From contig JAEXEN010000027.1 of NCBI GenBank assembly GCA_023400985.1, positions 62,001 through 126,000 of the forward strand: a DNA stretch of 64,000 nt, given 5' to 3'. Origin of the DNA: Bacillota bacterium (lineage in GTDB: Bacteria > Bacillota > Clostridia > Christensenellales > CAG-138). Position 1 is the stretch's first letter. Each line of letters opens with the position of its first letter. The notes beneath the pieces were generated by a model. The model did not search any database. It was not told the DNA's origin and saw only the letters and a program-made list of their open reading frames with translations. A program made the position numbers and the translations under genes. Shown here piece after piece: positions 51,238-60,181 of this stretch.

Positions 51238-52377
51238 TTATTTTTCGATTGCCTTCTTCAGCTTTTCCGCCGCGTCGGACCTTTCCCACGGGAGTTCCGG
51301 TTTGCCGAAATGTCCGAAGTTGGTCGTCTTAGCATAGATGGGGCGGCAGAGGTCGAAGTAGTCGCGGATGGCGGCGGGGCGGCAGTCGAACGTTTTGAGC
51401 ACGGCCTGCCTCAGAACTTCGTCGTCATACTTGCCGGTGCCGTAGGTCTCCACCGTGATCTCCACGGGCTTCGCAACGCCGATAGCGTAGCAAAGGGAAA
51501 CGAGGCAGCGGTCCGCAAGCTCCGCGTCCACAAGGTTTTTGGCGATGTAGCGGGCGAGGTACGCGCCGCTTCGGTCCACCTTGGTTGCATCCTTGCCGGA
51601 AAATGCGCCGCCGCCGTGGGAAATGAAGCCGCCGTAGGTATCCACCATTAACTTACGGCCGGTAAGGCCCGTATCGGCCTCGTAGCCGCCCAAGACAAAG
51701 CGGCCTGACGGGTTGATGAACACGCGGGTTTGCGCGTCCATGGGGAAATCTATAAAGGCTTCCTTTAAAATGATCTCGCGTATCGCGCAGGTCAATTCCG
51801 CCATGCTCTTGTTTTCGTCGTGCTGGGTGGAAACGACTACCGCCTCCACGCGCACGGGAGAGTTGTTTTCATACACCACGGAAACCTGCGCCTTGCCGTC
51901 GGGACGAAGGCCCTTGATGCGGCCGGTTTTCCTCGCGTCGGTCAAAAGCCTCGTGATGCGGTGCGCGAGCACGCAGGGCATCGGAAGCCGCTCCGTCGTC
52001 TCCGCGGTGGCGTAGCCGTACAGCACGCCCTGATCGCCTGCGCCCAGCTCATAGGCGTCCTGCGCTGCGGGGTTATCCACGCCCTGCGCGATATCGGGGC
52101 TTTGCTCGTGTACGAGTATATCGATCCCAACGGTTTTGGGGTCGTAGCCCACAAAATGCATCGTGTTTTCCACGATTGCTTTGATATCGGGCAACTTCGT
52201 TACGGTGATCTCGCCCGCCACAATGATCTTTCCCTTGGTCGCCATGGTCTCGCATGCGACGCGCGCGTTTTTATCGACGCTTAAGCAGGCGTCCAGAACG
52301 GAATCGGAAATGAGGTCGCAAAGCTTGTCCGGATGTCCCATCGTCACAGATTCCGCGGAATAAATGGTTTTTGCCAT
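51238..52377 (-). CDS. metK: S-adenosylmethionine synthetase
   Basis: Makes SAM from methionine and ATP. The 379-residue product has SAESVTMGHPDKLCDLISDS (with the catalytic His), ALINPSG-type RVFINPSGRFVLGGYEADTG, GGGAFSGKDATKVDRSGAYL and the C-terminal helices. ATG 52377 has GGGAGGAT at 6 bases; the track frame to 52410 adds residues inside the leader. I found no SAM riboswitch in the short upstream gap. Convergent with the methylase operon, divergent from marR. Confidence 0.96.
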   Translation of the reverse strand: MAKTIYSAESVTMGHPDKLCDLISDSVLDACLSVDKNARVACETMATKGKIIVAGEITVTKLPDIKAIVENTMHFVGYDPKTVGIDILVHEQSPDIAQGVDNPAAQDAYELGAGDQGVLYGYATAETTERLPMPCVLAHRITRLLTDARKTGRIKGLRPDGKAQVSVVYENNSPVRVEAVVVSTQHDENKSMAELTCAIREIILKEAFIDFPMDAQTRVFINPSGRFVLGGYEADTGLTGRKLMVDTYGGFISHGGGAFSGKDATKVDRSGAYLARYIAKNLVDAELADRCLVSLCYAIGVAKPVEITVETYGTGKYDDEVLRQAVLKTFDCRPAAIRDYFDLCRPIYAKTTNFGHFGKPELPWERSDAAEKLKKAIEK

Positions 52378-52469
52378 TGAATCCTCCCATGTGCGCATAA
52401 TTTCGCGCATTTTGTAACTTTATTATGATGGCCTGATTTGCGCGTTTTGTCAACCGCTTTTCGCGGCTG

Positions 52470-52525
52470 TTGACAAGATCATGGGCATAGAATATAATAC
52501 TTAAAATATTTTAATTAAAATATTT
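52470..52525 (+). promoter_or_regulatory. marR promoter with 22-bp palindromic operator
   Basis: TTGACA (52470-52475), 17-base spacer, TATAAT (52493-52498): both hexamers match consensus. Directly downstream, 52504-52525 is a perfect AT-rich palindrome, AAATATTTTAA and its mirror, well placed for autorepression by the MarR protein encoded at 52544. Confidence 0.8.
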
Positions 52526-52543
52526 GAATATTTTGGAGGCGGC

Positions 52544-53002
52544 ATGCTGGAACATAGCTTTGAAAGGCTGTATCTGCAATTTCGGTTGAATTACTTAAAG
52601 CAGACGCTTGCTGCAAACGACGGCAGCGAGGGGAGCCTAAGCGCGGCGGAGTATTTCTGCGCCGAGGCGGCATACCTTTTGGGAAACCCCACCGTGAGCG
52701 AGTTTGCGGCGTTTTTGAACGTGTCGCTGCCAAACGCCAACTACAAGACCGGAAGCCTGGTCAGAAAGGGGTATTTAAAAAAAGAGGTATGTGAAGAAGA
52801 TAAGCGTGAATTCCGATTGAGCGTTACGCCGGAATTCCTGAAGGATTACGGCATAAACGGCAGGGAAACGCGCTATGCCCTGCGCCGCATCCGCGAATGC
52901 TTCACACCTGAGGAGTACGAAAGCCTCGATAAAATGATCGTTCGCATTTCGGAATTTTTAAAGCAGGCAGAAAGCAAGGAAGAAAGGGGGAACCCCATAT
53001 GA
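52544..53002 (+). CDS. MarR-family transcriptional regulator
   Basis: 152-residue winged-helix repressor: helical start, YLLGNPTVSEFAAFLNVSLP and NANYKTGSLVRKGYLKKEVC form the HTH and recognition helix, then the wing EEDKREFRLSVTPEF and C-terminal dimer helices. GGAGGCGGC lies at 7 bases. The strong promoter and palindrome upstream suggest tight autorepression, released by an unknown ligand or oxidant. It overlaps degV by 4 bases, so it may control fatty-acid binding or lipid genes. Confidence 0.88.
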   Translation: MLEHSFERLYLQFRLNYLKQTLAANDGSEGSLSAAEYFCAEAAYLLGNPTVSEFAAFLNVSLPNANYKTGSLVRKGYLKKEVCEEDKREFRLSVTPEFLKDYGINGRETRYALRRIRECFTPEEYESLDKMIVRISEFLKQAESKEERGNPI

Positions 53003-53844
53003 TCGATATCCTTACCGATTCCGCGTCCGACCTGAGCGGATTAAGCGGAACCTTAGGCGTCACCGTTGTGCCGCTTACCATCATCTTCCCGGAGCACGCG
53101 TATTTTGACGGCGAGCTCACGCGGGAAGAATTTTATGAGAAGCTGAAAAACGCGAACCCATTGCCGAGCACGAGCCAACCCTCGCCCGCGGACTTCCTGA
53201 AGCACTTCGAGCGGGCCAAGAGAGAGGGGAGCGACGTGATCGTGATCACCATATCCGAAGCCTTGAGCGGTACATACCAAAGCGCCGCCGCCGCCAAGGA
53301 AATGGCGGACTATGAGCGCATTTATCTTGTGGACTCGAGGTTGGCCACAATGGGCGAGGCTGCGCTCGTAGAGTACGCGGTGAAACTTCGCGCGGAAGGG
53401 AAATCCGCCGAAGAGATTTACGAAACGCTCCTTGAAGCGCGGAACCGTATAAAGCTTTTTGCGCTGGTCGATACACTTACCTATCTGCACCGTGGCGGGC
53501 GGCTTTCAAAAAGCGTTACGGTGGTGGGCTCGTTTTTGAATGTGAAGCCCATCCTTGCGCTGGAAAACGGCGTGCTTGTGAGCGCGGGCAAGGCGCGCGG
53601 TTTTTCGCGCGGGGTCGAGGCTGTTTCGGAGCTCATCAAAAAGAGCGGCGGGGCGGATTTCGACTTGCCCGTTTACTTTGCCTACACCAACGCCCGCGAG
53701 CTTTGCGGCATGTTCATGGAAAAGCTTGCGGAGCTCGACCCGGCGTTTAGCTGTTGCGAACGCGTCGTGGATATCGGCGGCGTGGTTGGCACGCACGTTG
53801 GAGAGGGCACCGTGGGCGTGGCGTATTTTACAAAGGACTTATAA
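52999..53844 (+). CDS. DegV family fatty-acid-binding protein
   Basis: 281 residues. DegV (FakB-like) proteins bind a long-chain fatty acid and present it to the FakA kinase. The conserved starts IDILTDSASDLSG, STSQPSPADFLKHF, SEALSGTYQSAAAAKEMA and LVDTLTYLHRGGRLSKS are all visible. It is coupled to marR. The incomplete Asp23-family gene at the window's right edge often lies beside a FakA-like kinase in Firmicutes, but no kinase is visible here. Confidence 0.93.
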   Translation: MIDILTDSASDLSGLSGTLGVTVVPLTIIFPEHAYFDGELTREEFYEKLKNANPLPSTSQPSPADFLKHFERAKREGSDVIVITISEALSGTYQSAAAAKEMADYERIYLVDSRLATMGEAALVEYAVKLRAEGKSAEEIYETLLEARNRIKLFALVDTLTYLHRGGRLSKSVTVVGSFLNVKPILALENGVLVSAGKARGFSRGVEAVSELIKKSGGADFDLPVYFAYTNARELCGMFMEKLAELDPAFSCCERVVDIGGVVGTHVGEGTVGVAYFTKDL

Positions 53845-53870
53845 TTCTTTATAATACAAGTGAATAATGA

Positions 53871-53913
53871 TGCGGCCGCGAGCTTCGGCTTGCGGCCGCA
53901 CTGATTTTATGGG
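53871..53913 (+). terminator. Terminator after marR-degV
   Basis: TGCGGCCGCGAGC and GCTTGCGGCCGCA pair over 13 bp (one G-T) around TTCG, followed by a TTTTAT tract. Confidence 0.75.
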
Positions 53914-53919
53914 GTGTAC

Positions 53920-54654
53920 ATGAACTTAAACACGATCCTTTTCGACTTGGACGGGACCCTTCTTCCCATGGATTACGATCGTTTCGTAAAGCTCTATTTC
54001 GGCGCGCTCGCAAACTACGGCTTCAAAGAACGCGGTCTCGATCCTAAGGCGCTTTCAAAAGCCATTTGGGCGGGGACTGAAGCGATGCAAAGTAACGACG
54101 GGCAGGCGACCAACCGCGAGCGCTTTTGGGCGCGCTTCTGTTCGCTTATGGACGGTATGGACGCGGAAACGCTTGAGCCCGTGTTTGAAAGATTTTACGA
54201 AACGGAATTCGAGGCCGCGCGCGATGCGGTAAACGCAAGCGACGCCGCGCAAAAAAGCATTTGCCTTTTGCGTAAAAAGGGCTATACGCTGGTGCTTGCC
54301 ACCAATCCCGTGTTTCCGCTCATTGCGGTAAAAAAACGGCTTTCGTGGGCGGGGATCCCATATACGGACTTCGCGCATATAACCACCTACGACAATTCGA
54401 GTTACTGTAAGCCCAGCACCGTGTATTTTAAAGATATCCTCGCACGCGTAGGAAAAAGCCCCGAAAACTGCCTGATGGTAGGCAACGACGTCGGCGACGA
54501 TATGGGCGCGAAAGCGGCGGGTCTTGACGTATACCTCGTAACCGATTGCATCATCAACCCCCAAAGCCTTCCCACCGACGGATTCAGGCAGGGAAGCATG
54601 GAGGCGTTTTACAAGTACGTGAGGGAGTTGCCGGAGGTAGAAAAATTGCGATGA
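53920..54654 (+). CDS. HAD-superfamily hydrolase
   Basis: 244-residue phosphatase of the HAD fold. Motif I is TILFDLDGTLLPMDYDRF (Asp nucleophile and acid), motif II is VLATNPVFPLIAVKKRLSWA, and motifs III/IV are KPSTVYFKDILARVG and LMVGNDVGDDMGAKAAGLD. A large helical cap sits between I and II. ATG 53920 has GGGGTG upstream. It overlaps the next MutS-like gene by 4 bases. Substrate unknown. Confidence 0.9.
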   Translation: MNLNTILFDLDGTLLPMDYDRFVKLYFGALANYGFKERGLDPKALSKAIWAGTEAMQSNDGQATNRERFWARFCSLMDGMDAETLEPVFERFYETEFEAARDAVNASDAAQKSICLLRKKGYTLVLATNPVFPLIAVKKRLSWAGIPYTDFAHITTYDNSSYCKPSTVYFKDILARVGKSPENCLMVGNDVGDDMGAKAAGLDVYLVTDCIINPQSLPTDGFRQGSMEAFYKYVRELPEVEKLR

Positions 54655-56303
54655 ATCCCATGGATTATATGTATCCCGCACTCATCCTGTTCGTGTTTAT
54701 TACGGTTGTGCTGGGCGTTTTCCGCGCGCAAAGGCGGGAGCTTGCGCGATTGCGGGAGAATTTCGGAAAAATCCCCGAGGGGAACGGGCCGGATATGGAG
54801 AGCGTGCGCGGCTATTTCGACGCCGTGCGGGACGGGAACGCGCCCGAGATAGACGATATTACATGGAACGACCTTGAAATGGACGAGGTGTACCGGCGCG
54901 TAAACGCCTGCCGCACCTCGGTGGGGGAGGCGTATCTTTACGCGATGCTCCGCCGCCCGCTGTTCGATACGGCAAAGCTTGTTGAGCGTGAGAACGCCAT
55001 CGCATGGTTCGAGCGAGAAAAGGATATGCGCTTTTTGGTGCAGCGGACGCTTATGAGCCTCGGCAGGCAAAACGCGAACGGCCTTGCCGGATTGATGTGG
55101 GAAACGCGCTCCGCAAGCGGCTTTCGTTTTGCACGCCTCTTCCGCGTTCTCTCCGTGCTGCCGGTCTTGAGCGCGCTGCTTTTTTTCATCAGCACACCTC
55201 TTGCCGTCGGCGCCATGCTGGGCTTTGCGACGATAAACTGCCTCATTTACATCTACCAAAAAGCGCGGATGGATGCAAAGTTTATCACGCTCCGCTCTTT
55301 GACCGTGTTTTTGGGCTGCGCCAAGATCCTGTGCGGCAAAAAGTACGCTGCGCTGCCGCAAGCGAAAGCCATTCGGAAGAATTTCGCGCCTTTTTCGACC
55401 GTCGCCGGAAAGCTGAAATCGACCTTCTTTACACAGCGGATGGGCGGCGAGTTACAGCCGGTGATGGACCTTTTTAAGATGATCGTGCTTTACGACGTCG
55501 TGCGCTATGACCGTGCGCTCGAAACGGTCGAAATGAACAAGGCGGAGTTCCGCGCGCTTTTTGAGGCGGTGGGCGAGTTGGATGCATGCATCGGCATACT
55601 TTCCTTCCGCTTGAGTCTGCCGAAATACTGTTTGCCGGAATTCTGCGAAAAAAACGAGGTGCGCTTTACGGAGATTTATCATCCGCTTCTCAGCGACCCC
55701 GTAACCAACAGCGGCGTGATCGCGCGCGGCAGCATCGTAACGGGCTCCAACGCCTCGGGGAAATCCACCTTCATAAAAACGCTCGCCATCAACGGCATTT
55801 TCGCTGAGACCATCCATACCTGCTGCGGGAGCGGTTTTAAAACAAGGCTTTCGCTTGTTTTAACCTCCATGGCGCTTCGCGACAGCATCCGGAACGGAGA
55901 AAGCTATTTCGTGGCGGAGATCAAGTCCGTGCGCCGCATTTTGGAGGCCCTCACGCGCTTCCCCTGCGTTTTATACATGGACGAGATACTGCGCGGCACC
56001 AATACGCCCGAGCGCATTGCGGCGTCCGTCGCGGTGCTTCGCCATATCGCAAAATCAAAAACCGTTTGCGTGATCGCCTCGCACGATATCGAGCTGACAG
56101 AGCTCATGAAAAACGAATACGACTGCTACAGCTTTTCCGAGCGCGTCACGGACACGGGCGTGACGTTTGATTATAAACTCCAAAACGGCGCGGCCAAAAC
56201 AAGAAACGCCATCAAGCTTTTGGGCCTGATGGGCGTGGACGAAAAGATCGTGGCGGAGGCGGAAAGGCTCGTGGAGAGCGGAGTGGGGAACGGGGAAGCG
56301 TAA
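54651..56303 (+). CDS. Membrane-anchored MutS-like ATPase
   Basis: 550 residues. The C-terminal third is a MutS domain V: GSIVTGSNASGKSTFIKTLA (Walker A), VLTSMALRDSIRNGESYFVA, CVLYMDEILRGTNTPERIAA (Walker B) and VCVIASHDIELTE. The mismatch-recognition and connector domains are absent. A helix lies at residues 7-25 and two more at about 167-212, so it is membrane-bound, unlike repair MutS. The core-like segment ACRTSVGEAYLYAMLRRPLF matches the MutS lever region. This group is known but its role is not established. It overlaps the HAD gene (ATGA); the window gives no further clue. Confidence 0.82.
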   Translation: MNPMDYMYPALILFVFITVVLGVFRAQRRELARLRENFGKIPEGNGPDMESVRGYFDAVRDGNAPEIDDITWNDLEMDEVYRRVNACRTSVGEAYLYAMLRRPLFDTAKLVERENAIAWFEREKDMRFLVQRTLMSLGRQNANGLAGLMWETRSASGFRFARLFRVLSVLPVLSALLFFISTPLAVGAMLGFATINCLIYIYQKARMDAKFITLRSLTVFLGCAKILCGKKYAALPQAKAIRKNFAPFSTVAGKLKSTFFTQRMGGELQPVMDLFKMIVLYDVVRYDRALETVEMNKAEFRALFEAVGELDACIGILSFRLSLPKYCLPEFCEKNEVRFTEIYHPLLSDPVTNSGVIARGSIVTGSNASGKSTFIKTLAINGIFAETIHTCCGSGFKTRLSLVLTSMALRDSIRNGESYFVAEIKSVRRILEALTRFPCVLYMDEILRGTNTPERIAASVAVLRHIAKSKTVCVIASHDIELTELMKNEYDCYSFSERVTDTGVTFDYKLQNGAAKTRNAIKLLGLMGVDEKIVAEAERLVESGVGNGEA

Positions 56304-56326
56304 CGCGGGATATCGTATTCCCTATC

Positions 56327-56600
56327 AATCGTAGGGGGCGGCATCCCTCGACGCCGCGTATTACCGCCAAGACAGCGTATTTCCGTAGGGACGGATTCCA
56401 TATCCGCCCGCGGCAAGTGGTCCGTATGAGAGCTGCGATGGGTTAAGATATGCTTTAATTAATGTAAACGAAGCATGCCAAGGGATCAGGGGGGATTCCA
56501 AATTTCCCCCCTTAGGTCCCTTGGTGAACCCTTATCCCCCTTAAAACGGCCACTGCGTGGTGCTTTTGGAGCACGGGGCCCCTGCGGTGTAATGGAACGT
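56327..56600 (+). repeat. Family B hairpins and family D repeat
   Basis: This fills most of the 400-base gap before the DUF3784 gene. GTAGGGGGCGGCATCCCTCG (56329-56348) and GTAGGGACGGATTCCATATC (56386-56405) are family B palindromes. 56450-56595 is the fullest family D copy, with counterparts at 15474 (+) and 41893 (-). No gene is evident; an 83-codon frame at 56512 has no support. Confidence 0.6.
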
Positions 56601-56707
56601 TGCTTCCCATGTAGGGAACGGTCTCGACCGTTCTGCGATGACACGCAAATCGCCGTGCAAACACGCGGGACGTCGAGAATTCTCCAGAACCGCTGTTTAC
56701 TCTTTCA

Positions 56708-57043
56708 TCACTTTCGGTATTTCGTTTCTCCGTTTTCGTGCATATCCCATATATGCCAGCCAAGCAGGGCGGTGAAGCCTGCTGTTTCGACCATTGCTCC
56801 GATCGGGAGGTTTATAAGGCCGAGCGCGGGACCGAGAAGGAAGGGGACCGACCAAAGCATGATGCGCTTGCCGTAATCACGACATAGCTTGCTTTCGTCG
56901 TACTGCCGCCGCTCCTCCTCGCTTTTTGTGTTAAAACCCGCGATATATTGGGATGCCTTGCCGTGGGAATGGTAAAAGCGGTATCCCGTTAAAAACAGGA
57001 TGAGGGCCATCATGAGGCTGAACGCGTAGAAAAAGTATTCCAT
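56708..57043 (-). CDS. DUF3784-family membrane protein
   Basis: 111 residues with three predicted helices (residues 1-20, 63-80 and 82-98) and a conserved cytoplasmic segment KASQYIAGFNTKSEEERRQY with DESKLCRDYG, typical of DUF3784 proteins found across Firmicutes. Function unknown. It starts 4 bases after the ABC-F stop, so the two are cotranscribed. Confidence 0.8.
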   Translation of the reverse strand: MEYFFYAFSLMMALILFLTGYRFYHSHGKASQYIAGFNTKSEEERRQYDESKLCRDYGKRIMLWSVPFLLGPALGLINLPIGAMVETAGFTALLGWHIWDMHENGETKYRK

Positions 57044-57047
57044 ATTT

Positions 57048-58964
57048 TCATTCCTCCGTCAACTCGTCATACCTCCGCTGCGCGTCTTCCCACGCGGCGT
57101 ACAGCTCCGCGAGCTCATTCCGCTTTTCGTCGCCTTTGGCGCCGAGCTCCATTGCGAGCATGTAATCGCCTGCGGTAGCGGGGTCGACAAGCTGTTCGTC
57201 GAGGCGGGCGATCTCCTCCTCCGTGTCCGTCACGCGCTTTTCGGCGCGCCTCAACTCGCCGGCGGCGCGGACCACGGCGGCCTGTTTGTCTTTTTGTTCT
57301 TTGTAAAGGTTCGGACGCTCCTGTTTTTTTGGGGCGTTTTCTTTTTGCGCGCGCGCGCGCCGTTCCTGGTACGTTTCCCAAAACTCGTCGAAGCCGCCTA
57401 CGAATTCCTCCACGCCGTTTTCGGTCATATATAAAATACGGTCGGCGAGGCGGTTCACAAGGTAGCGGTCGTGCGTCACCACGAGCATGGTTCCGTCGTA
57501 GTCGGTAAGCGCATCCTCGAGCGCCTCGCGGGAGGCGATATCGAGATGGTTCGTCGGCTCGTCGAGTAACAGGAGGTTCGAGCTCGAAAGCATGAGCTTC
57601 AATAGCTGCACGCGCGCCTTTTCTCCGCCCGAAAGCATGGAAACGGTTTTGTTCACGTCGTCGCCGCGGAATAAAAACGCCGCCAAAGCGCTTCGCACCT
57701 CGGTTTGGCTAAGCCGCGGGTATTCGTCCCAAATTTCGCCGAGCACGGTGTTTTCGTCATGGAGCGAGCGCATGGTCTGCTCGTAATAACCGGCCTTCAC
57801 ATGTGCGCCCAAGCGCGTTGCACCTTTGTCCGCCTGCTCGCGACCCATGATGATGCGAAGAAGCGTGGTTTTGCCGCAGCCGTTGGGGCCTAAGAGGAAC
57901 GCGCGTTCGCCTTTGCGGACGAGGAAGGACGCGTTTTCGAATATTCGCTTTTCGTAGGACTTCGCCAGGTCTTCGCAGACGAGCACCTCATTGCCGCCCG
58001 CCTCCCGCGCGGTAAAATGGAAGCGGATGCCCTCCGGCTCCTTTTCGGGCGCGACGAGCGCCGCCTTGAGCCTGTCGATCTGCTTGAGCTTGCTCGCGGC
58101 GGTGATGAAGTTATGCTCCTGCCCCCAACGGCGCTGCTGTTCCACAACGCCCTCGAGGCGGCGTATCTCCTTTTGCGTGCGGTAATAGACGCGCCGCACG
58201 GCCTCCTGCTCGCTCTGCTGCAATTCAAGATGCCGCGTATAGTTGCCCTCGGATACCGTGAGCCGCGCGTTTTTCAATTCGAACGTGCGGTTGGTCACGC
58301 GGTCGAGAAAATACCTGTCGTGCGAGATCACGATAAAAGCGCCGTTATAGGCGCGAAGATAATCTTCCAGCCACGCGATGCTGTCTATATCGAGATGGTT
58401 CGTGGGCTCGTCGAGCAGCAGCAGATTGGCGCCGCCCAACAGAAGCCGCGCGAGCTGTGCCTTGTTGCGCTGCCCGCCGCTCATGGAGGAAAGCTCCTTA
58501 GATAGCTCCGCCTCCGTGAACCCGAGGCCCAAAAGCGTGGAGCGCGTACGGCTTTTGTAGGTGAGCCCGCCTTCGAATTCGTAGCGTTCGCGTAAAACGC
58601 CCTGTCGCTTCACAAGCGAATCGAGCCCGCTTTCGCCCGCGGCGATGCGCGCATTGATCGTATCAAGCTCCCGCTCCATTTTTAAAAGAGAATCGAAGAC
58701 GGCGAGCGTCGCGTCGTACACGGTATCGGTCAATCCGTCCACGCTTTGCTGCGTGGCACCAAGGCGCGTTTCGCGGTTTACGCTGACGCTTCCATCGTCG
58801 GGCGTTTCCTCGCCTGTGAGGAGCTTAAAAAGAGTGGTCTTACCGCAGCCGTTCACGCCCACAAGGCCTACCTTGTCGCGCGGCCCGAGCTCGAAGCTGA
58901 CTCCCTCGAAAAGCGTTCTCGTTACGTACGTTTTCTTTAGCCCAAAGGCTGCCAGGATGGACAT
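57048..58964 (-). CDS. ABC-F family ATPase
   Basis: 638 residues, no membrane helices, two ATPase domains: GLVGVNGCGKTTLFKLLTGE with SSMSGGQRNKAQLARLL and DEPTNHLDIDSIAWLEDYL, and FLLGPNGCGKTTLLRIIMGR with SMLSGGEKARVQLL. A linker lies between (residues about 235-310) and a coiled, basic C-terminal tail follows (KKQERPNLYKEQKDKQAAVV). ABC-F proteins act on the ribosome as translation factors or antibiotic protectors; this could be Uup/YdiF-like housekeeping. Its leader can fold over the ribosome site (58974-58996). Confidence 0.92.
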   Translation of the reverse strand: MSILAAFGLKKTYVTRTLFEGVSFELGPRDKVGLVGVNGCGKTTLFKLLTGEETPDDGSVSVNRETRLGATQQSVDGLTDTVYDATLAVFDSLLKMERELDTINARIAAGESGLDSLVKRQGVLRERYEFEGGLTYKSRTRSTLLGLGFTEAELSKELSSMSGGQRNKAQLARLLLGGANLLLLDEPTNHLDIDSIAWLEDYLRAYNGAFIVISHDRYFLDRVTNRTFELKNARLTVSEGNYTRHLELQQSEQEAVRRVYYRTQKEIRRLEGVVEQQRRWGQEHNFITAASKLKQIDRLKAALVAPEKEPEGIRFHFTAREAGGNEVLVCEDLAKSYEKRIFENASFLVRKGERAFLLGPNGCGKTTLLRIIMGREQADKGATRLGAHVKAGYYEQTMRSLHDENTVLGEIWDEYPRLSQTEVRSALAAFLFRGDDVNKTVSMLSGGEKARVQLLKLMLSSSNLLLLDEPTNHLDIASREALEDALTDYDGTMLVVTHDRYLVNRLADRILYMTENGVEEFVGGFDEFWETYQERRARAQKENAPKKQERPNLYKEQKDKQAAVVRAAGELRRAEKRVTDTEEEIARLDEQLVDPATAGDYMLAMELGAKGDEKRNELAELYAAWEDAQRRYDELTEE

Positions 58965-58973
58965 AACTTTAGC

Positions 58974-58996
58974 ATCCTTTCCCGTGGGGAAGGGAT
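58974..58996 (-). promoter_or_regulatory. Hairpin covering the ABC-F ribosome site
   Basis: On the minus strand ATCCCTTCCCC and GGGAAAGGAT pair (9 of 10, one mismatch) over a short loop. The AAAGGA is the only plausible Shine-Dalgarno for the start at 58964, so folding would mask it. Confidence 0.45.
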
Positions 58997-59041
58997 GGGT
59001 TTCCTTTCGTAAAAATGGCCGAATGCCTGATCAATACCTAA

Positions 59042-60058
59042 TCAATACCTGTTTCTGACCTTTTCCGCAAAGCCCATAAAGTCTTTGAGATAAAGCTCTT
59101 TTCCGCCGTCGAGCACGATCTTCCCTGTGAATTTGCCGAACACCTGATGCTGGTCGGTCTCCAATATCACGGCGTTCGTGTGCGCGGCGCGGTCCATTAC
59201 AGGCAGAAAATCCATCTCGAAGCGCCCGTCGTCGCTTGTAAACGTCCACGGCTTCAAATAGCCGTCGGGCGGGATGTTGAAGCGCACCTCCGAGAGCTTA
59301 TGCCCCACGCCGTCGTAGATGACGAGGTCTTCCGAGGCCGCGCTCGTATCTCCGAAGCCGTATCCGATGTTAAAGCCCAATACCTTGCCGTCCACAACAC
59401 CGTTGCCGTTGCCCCAGTACCACGTGTTGTCGTAGGTCCAAACGCCGCGCCCCCAGTCGAGCGTGCCGAAGCTCGTTTCGGGATCGAAAACATATTCGCG
59501 ATTGCCCAATGTCGCCTTGCCGCCTGCGCGCATGCAGTTGATTTTCTGGTTATAGTAAAATGCGCGGGGCTTTTGAAAAGGCGTTGCGATCACCATGGTA
59601 TCCATGGGCGGTTCGCTCAAAAGAAGCTCAGCCTCGAGCGTCTCGCCGTTATAAAAATCGTCGAAGCGGCAGCGGAGCTCGCGCTCCCCAGCGCGTTTGA
59701 AAAACGCCGTCTGCACGCGCTTGTCGCCGTAGAGCGTATCGCCTTTCTCGCTCGTCTCGGGAAGCTTATAGCATCCCATGGGGAAGGGTTTCATAACGGA
59801 CTCGGTATGCTCCCAAGGCGTCAAAAAATCGAGGAGCGACGCGGAGATAAGCCCCATGTAGCCGTTATCCGCAACGGTGAACGCCACGCCGAACGCATCG
59901 TTTGTGACGATATAATAATCCCATTCCTTGATACGCCAAGAGGGGGCCTTCACGTCCGTACGGCGATAATTTAAAAGAGGCCGCCGCGCAAAGCCGGGTT
60001 CGCGCAAATTTCCATCCGCGCCTAAAAGCGCGCCGCTTGCCGTGATCTCATGCCGCAT
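59042..60058 (-). CDS. DUF2804 family protein
   Basis: 338 residues matching the DUF2804 group: EITASGALLGADGNLREPGF, RRTDVKAPSWRIKEWDYYIV, SFGTLDWGRGVWTYDNTWYW and GNGNGVVDGKVLGFNIGYGF. The Trp-rich DWGRG..W core resembles the lipocalin-like carotenoid/olefin hydratase-type fold, but no reaction is established. GGGAGGAT precedes the ATG, and a TTGATG/TATAAT promoter lies upstream. It leads the DUF2804/ABC-F/DUF3784 unit. Confidence 0.85.
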   Translation of the reverse strand: MRHEITASGALLGADGNLREPGFARRPLLNYRRTDVKAPSWRIKEWDYYIVTNDAFGVAFTVADNGYMGLISASLLDFLTPWEHTESVMKPFPMGCYKLPETSEKGDTLYGDKRVQTAFFKRAGERELRCRFDDFYNGETLEAELLLSEPPMDTMVIATPFQKPRAFYYNQKINCMRAGGKATLGNREYVFDPETSFGTLDWGRGVWTYDNTWYWGNGNGVVDGKVLGFNIGYGFGDTSAASEDLVIYDGVGHKLSEVRFNIPPDGYLKPWTFTSDDGRFEMDFLPVMDRAAHTNAVILETDQHQVFGKFTGKIVLDGGKELYLKDFMGFAEKVRNRY

Positions 60059-60093
60059 AGCCGATCCTCCCGCAATTATTATTCTTCAATTTT

Positions 60094-60122
60094 ATTATAC
60101 GCAGCGCAAACGCCCGCATCAA
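60094..60122 (-). promoter_or_regulatory. Promoter of the DUF2804/ABC-F/DUF3784 unit
   Basis: Minus-strand TTGATG (60122-60117), 17-base spacer, TATAAT (60099-60094), 35 bases before the start codon. Confidence 0.7.
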
Positions 60123-60181
60123 TCCCAATCTTTTTTTGAACAATTTGTAAACACACGCGAATTTTAGGTGCATTTATATGC

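Noticed and set aside
52378..52470. SAM riboswitch ahead of metK
   Set aside because: The gap to the divergent marR promoter is about 90 bases and shows no SAM-I type helices or terminator.
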